From: Faecalicatena contorta
GTDB lineage: Bacteria > Bacillota > Clostridia > Lachnospirales > Lachnospiraceae
Direction: 5' to 3'
Assembly (NCBI RefSeq): GCF_021531975.1
Contig: NZ_JAFBIY010000010.1
Coordinates: forward strand, 1 to 53,803
DNA: 53,803 bases
The stretch's first letter is position 1. The number at the start of each line of letters is the position of its first letter. Under the pieces are notes generated by a model. That model did not search any database. It saw only the letters and a program-made list of their open reading frames with translations, and was not told the DNA's origin. Of this stretch, positions 51,346 through 53,803 are shown one piece after another. The translations under genes and the position numbers were made by a program.

Positions 51346-51849
51346 ATGAAATATGAAGTTATATATCAGTCAAAAAGCGGCAATACACGTTTAATAGCAG
51401 AACAGATCTATGGTGCTTTAAATACGGAAGATAAAACGATTGTAGATATTGATACAGAGCAGGATATACCGGCTGCGGATACATATCTGATCGGATTTGG
51501 AATTCATGGTTATTCCTGCAGCATGGATATAGCAGATGTATTTGAGCAGATTACAGGCGGAAAATATGCTGTGTTTGTTACCTGCGGTTATGTGCCGACA
51601 GAACAATATAAAGAAAATCTGGAGAAAGCGCTTGAAGTCTGGTATCCGGATGAAGGAGAGTATCTGGGAATGTTTCTCTGCCAGGGAAGGGTGGAGCCGG
51701 ACAGAAGAAAAATAATGATCAGCCAGATGCCGAGTAAAGAAAAAGAGATGCAGCAGATGTTCCGCTTGGGCGATAGCCATCCGGATGAAGAAGATCTGGA
51801 AAATGCCATTGATTTTGCTATCAAAATTCAGGCAGAAATCAGGGATTAA
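51346..51849 (+). CDS. Flavodoxin-like protein
   Basis: A 167-aa FMN-binding fold. The phosphate loop is YQSKSGNTRLIAEQI (residues 6-20), followed by alternating strands and helices such as DTYLIGFGIHGYS and KYAVFVTCGYVP, which shape the flavin pocket. It probably carries electrons or acts as a small reductase. ATG 51346 follows GAGGTCC; the reading frame is open four codons further. It is followed 23 bases later by a DUF445 gene. The redox partner is unknown. Confidence 0.85.
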   Translation: MKYEVIYQSKSGNTRLIAEQIYGALNTEDKTIVDIDTEQDIPAADTYLIGFGIHGYSCSMDIADVFEQITGGKYAVFVTCGYVPTEQYKENLEKALEVWYPDEGEYLGMFLCQGRVEPDRRKIMISQMPSKEKEMQQMFRLGDSHPDEEDLENAIDFAIKIQAEIRD

Positions 51850-51872
51850 ACAAAAACGGAGGAAAAAGAAAA

Positions 51873-52751
51873 ATGTTAGAAAAGTTGGCAGGACCCATTA
51901 TAGGGGCATTGATTGGATACTGTACCAATTATATCGCTGTAAAAATGCTGTTTTATCCCAAACAGGAAGTCAGAATCTTTGGAAGAAAGCTCCCCTTTAC
52001 TCCGGGGGCAATTCCAAAGGGAAAGCCGAGGCTTGCCAGAGCAATCGGAAATATTGTGGCTGACGATCTTCTGACGGAAGATGATATAAAGCAGAAAATG
52101 ATTTCTTTGGAAACAGAAAACGCTGTTGTGGATCAGATTATTCAGGGATTATCTGTTGATCTTCATACCTGTGTTTCAAAAGTATGTTCGTCCGAGTTGA
52201 ATTATGAAGAGATAAAAAACAGATTGATTTCTGAACTGTCCAGCCAGATCCTTGATTCTGTTCAGCATATGAATCTGGATAATCTTATTGTTCAGGAAGC
52301 CGGAAAAGTTGTTAAAGCCAAAACAAAGGGCTCCATGTTGGAAATGTTTCTGAATGATGAAATGCTTAATTCCCTGATACAGCCTGTTGGAGGAGAAATA
52401 GTAAAGTATATTAATGAAAAAGGACCGGATTTTATAAAGGAAGAACTGGAAACTAAAATAGATACGTTAGGAGAAAAATCTGTCATTGATCTCTGTAACC
52501 ATATGGATATTTCGGAAGAAGCTCTTCGAAAAATAATAGCAGATTTTTATCACAAAGCAATTGATTCTGTCATCGGAAAGCTGATCGGTAATTTGAATAT
52601 TGCAAAAATTATTGAAGATAAAATCAATGCTATGAATGTAGATAGTCTGGAGAAACTGGTGCTGACTGTCATGAAAAAAGAATTAGATACCATTGTAAAT
52701 CTTGGGGCTTTAGTAGGTGCAGTTTTAGGCGTTTTAAATATGATTATATGA
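51873..52751 (+). CDS. DUF445 family membrane protein
   Basis: A 292-aa protein of the YheB/DUF445 type. The conserved N terminus IIGALIGYCTNYIAVKMLFYP and the FGRKLPFTPGAIPKGKPRLARAIG block are typical, and a second membrane helix closes the C terminus (LGALVGAVLGVLNMII). The middle is a long helical region. In sporulating Bacillus a relative is linked to spores, but the function is unknown. GGAGGAAAAAG precedes the ATG. It probably shares a transcript with the flavodoxin. Confidence 0.87.
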   Translation: MLEKLAGPIIGALIGYCTNYIAVKMLFYPKQEVRIFGRKLPFTPGAIPKGKPRLARAIGNIVADDLLTEDDIKQKMISLETENAVVDQIIQGLSVDLHTCVSKVCSSELNYEEIKNRLISELSSQILDSVQHMNLDNLIVQEAGKVVKAKTKGSMLEMFLNDEMLNSLIQPVGGEIVKYINEKGPDFIKEELETKIDTLGEKSVIDLCNHMDISEEALRKIIADFYHKAIDSVIGKLIGNLNIAKIIEDKINAMNVDSLEKLVLTVMKKELDTIVNLGALVGAVLGVLNMII

Positions 52752-53080
52752 TTTCATATGTAAAGATGATAAAGATTATAAACTAAGTTTTCATGGATAA
52801 ATGAAAAGATATTGGGGATTGCATAAAATCAGCACTCGGTCTTGACGAGTGATGATATATGCGATATAGTACAGGTAGAACAAGAGGACAACAGGAATTT
52901 ACTTTTACAGCATCTTCCCGCACCCCGTTCCAGATTATTATTCAAGAAAAAGGAGCGATGGTTTATGTTTATAACTAGTATTGTAAGGGAAAACACAATG
53001 GATGATTATGCAGGACACGGTCACACAAATTCTCATGATACATATCCACAGGGAATGATGAGTACGGATATCATGGAAAC
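52752..53080. other. Junction region without a recognisable gene
   Basis: A small hairpin CACTC/GAGTG (about 52834-52852) and a well-placed AAGGAGCG before a six-codon frame (MVYVYN, 52956-52976) are visible. An overlapping frame from 52965 (MFITSIVRENTMDDYAGHGH) runs up to about 53080, where the sequence becomes related to an enolpyruvate transferase on the other strand. It may be the start of a gene cut off by an insertion. Confidence 0.35.
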
Positions 53081-53590
53081 AGACCAAGCCATAACATTTC
53101 CACTGCAGACAATAGAATTATCAGAGATGTCAATTTTTTTACCTATTAAGCGCAAAAAATCAATCATATCATAGACATCCGTTTTTAAATATGGATTTTT
53201 TATGATAAATTTTTGTTTGTTAACAGATAAAAGTAATGCCGTTTTAGTGGCCCCTCCTACAAGCGGTCCACTCAAATCTTCGCTAGAGTATGAAAAATTT
53301 TTTATATCTAACTCGGTTATATCGCTATTGTCACCAAAATTACCTATTATTCTATTAGATTCTATACTTATTTTGTGATTAAAACATTCAATCACTGAAG
53401 CAATATGAGAAAATGGTCTATTATGTGAATCTATCGAATCACCAATTTGACAACCTCCAGAACCATAATATTCAAATTTTCCTAATGCAATTAATAGCGC
53501 CGGGCACAAATACATAGAACCATGAATACACTTTCCTAAAGTCTCTGTCCGAGATAAGTGTTGGTATGCATAACTGACCTGTTTATTCAT
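53033..53590 (-). pseudogene. Fragment of a MurA/AroA-like enolpyruvate transferase
   Basis: The readable part resembles the middle of UDP-GlcNAc enolpyruvyl transferase: GSMYLCPALLIALGKFEYYGSGGCQIGDSIDSHN (family: RASILVLGPLLARFG...GGCAIGxRPID) and GPLVGGATKTALLLS...NPYLKTDVYDMIDFLRLIGKKI (family: GATE...NAAREPEVVDLANFL-MGAKI). About 85 N-terminal residues and the C-terminal half are missing, and the last codons (from about 53080 leftwards) look unrelated. It has no clear ribosome site and is markedly AT-rich. It could come from a capsule or antibiotic gene set; probably not functional. Confidence 0.5.
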
Positions 53591-53608
53591 TTTCTATGAA
53601 TGCCCTGG

Positions 53609-53757
53609 GTAAACGAAAAGGAACAAGGTATATTTCATCCTTGTTCCTATCGGTCAGTATGTGCTATTCAGTTCAACAAATTGTTAAGGAAACAATCGGA
53701 GTTGGTGTAAACGAAAAAGCAGTCTTGCGGTTTTATAAAACTGCCCTTTCGTTTACA
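53609..53757. repeat. GTAAACGAAAA repeats at the right edge
   Basis: GTAAACGAAAA occurs directly at 53609-53619 and 53707-53717, and inverted as TTTCGTTTAC at 53747-53756. The last two make an 11-bp perfect inverted repeat (TGTAAACGAAA/TTTCGTTTACA) with GCAGT/ACTGC inside. Another inverted pair, GGAACAAGG/CCTTGTTCC, lies at 53620-53648. These look like the end of a mobile element or recombinase-binding sites. Confidence 0.5.
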
Positions 53758-53803
53758 TCAATTTCGATTTTTCCTTGGTGAACAAAGTCGCGTCCCTTTA
53801 GCC

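Noticed and set aside
52827-52970. Riboswitch before the frame at 52965
   Set aside because: One short hairpin only; no consensus of a known class could be matched.
53596-53781. 61-aa open frame at the right end
   Set aside because: It runs through the GTAAACGAAAA repeats, has no ribosome site and no recognisable content.

Overview
The window reads as chromosomal DNA of a spore-forming, anaerobic Clostridia bacterium, most likely Lachnospiraceae (the Dorea, Mediterraneibacter, Coprococcus or Blautia neighbourhood). Signs are AT-leaning codon use, strong AGGAGG-type ribosome sites, sporulation genes (spmA, spmB, bofA, cwlD), a reverse rubrerythrin next to a PerR-like regulator, MecA, CIRCE-controlled chaperones, and accessory DNA typical of gut Clostridia. 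The genus is an inference.

Layout. 1-1142: the 3' end of a 23S rRNA followed, with no recognisable 5S, by seven tRNAs (Asp, Val, Tyr, Thr, fMet, Phe, Lys). 1216-8830: a peptide-utilisation cluster with two M18 aminopeptidases around a GntR and a LysR regulator, then a POT-type peptide transporter and an M24 Xaa-Pro aminopeptidase. 8967-12850: a yybP-ykoY (Mn2+) riboswitch whose 3' strand overlaps a terminator, a P-type cation ATPase and an AI-2E-type membrane protein. 12854-15355: spmA and spmB, unusually divergent, then a ThrE-type exporter. 15352-17475: a broken PD-(D/E)XK transposase, a lone tyrosine recombinase and repeats of paired hairpins. 17493-18593: reverse rubrerythrin and perR with palindromic operators. 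18825-28198: cell-wall enzymes (NlpC/P60, GH18 with an Arg-rich repeat tail, CwlD), MecA, tRNA threonylcarbamoylation, pyrimidine salvage, a DUF2508/bofA pair and a phosphopantetheinyl transferase. 28529-30312: a tad pilus locus, tadZ then cpaF, with cpaF cut off abruptly.

30297 to about 45800 is accessory DNA. It holds a five-gene operon led by a large serine recombinase; the recombinase's C-terminal domain recurs in the next two genes, and the last two encode ParB-like proteins. A small regulator region with two XRE repressors follows, then a defence pair (MmeI-like type IIG restriction-modification enzyme plus a DUF262/DUF1524 GmrSD-like protein), an IS66 element, and a gene-free stretch of about 400 nt that looks like a large structured RNA with two tandem units of about 126 nt.

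45853-52751 returns to ordinary genes: an unknown protein, an arginase-fold protein, HdeD, Hsp20 with a perfect CIRCE, a MarR regulator, groES-groEL with a diverged CIRCE, a flavodoxin and a DUF445 protein. The last kilobase holds an AT-rich fragment related to enolpyruvate transferases (MurA/AroA) and inverted repeats that look like the edge of another mobile element.

Best candidates for something new are the serine-recombinase cassette with a triplicated accessory domain, the tandem structured RNA at 45355-45735, and the hairpin-pair repeats at 17241-17427. All homology statements come from reading motifs; no database search was run.
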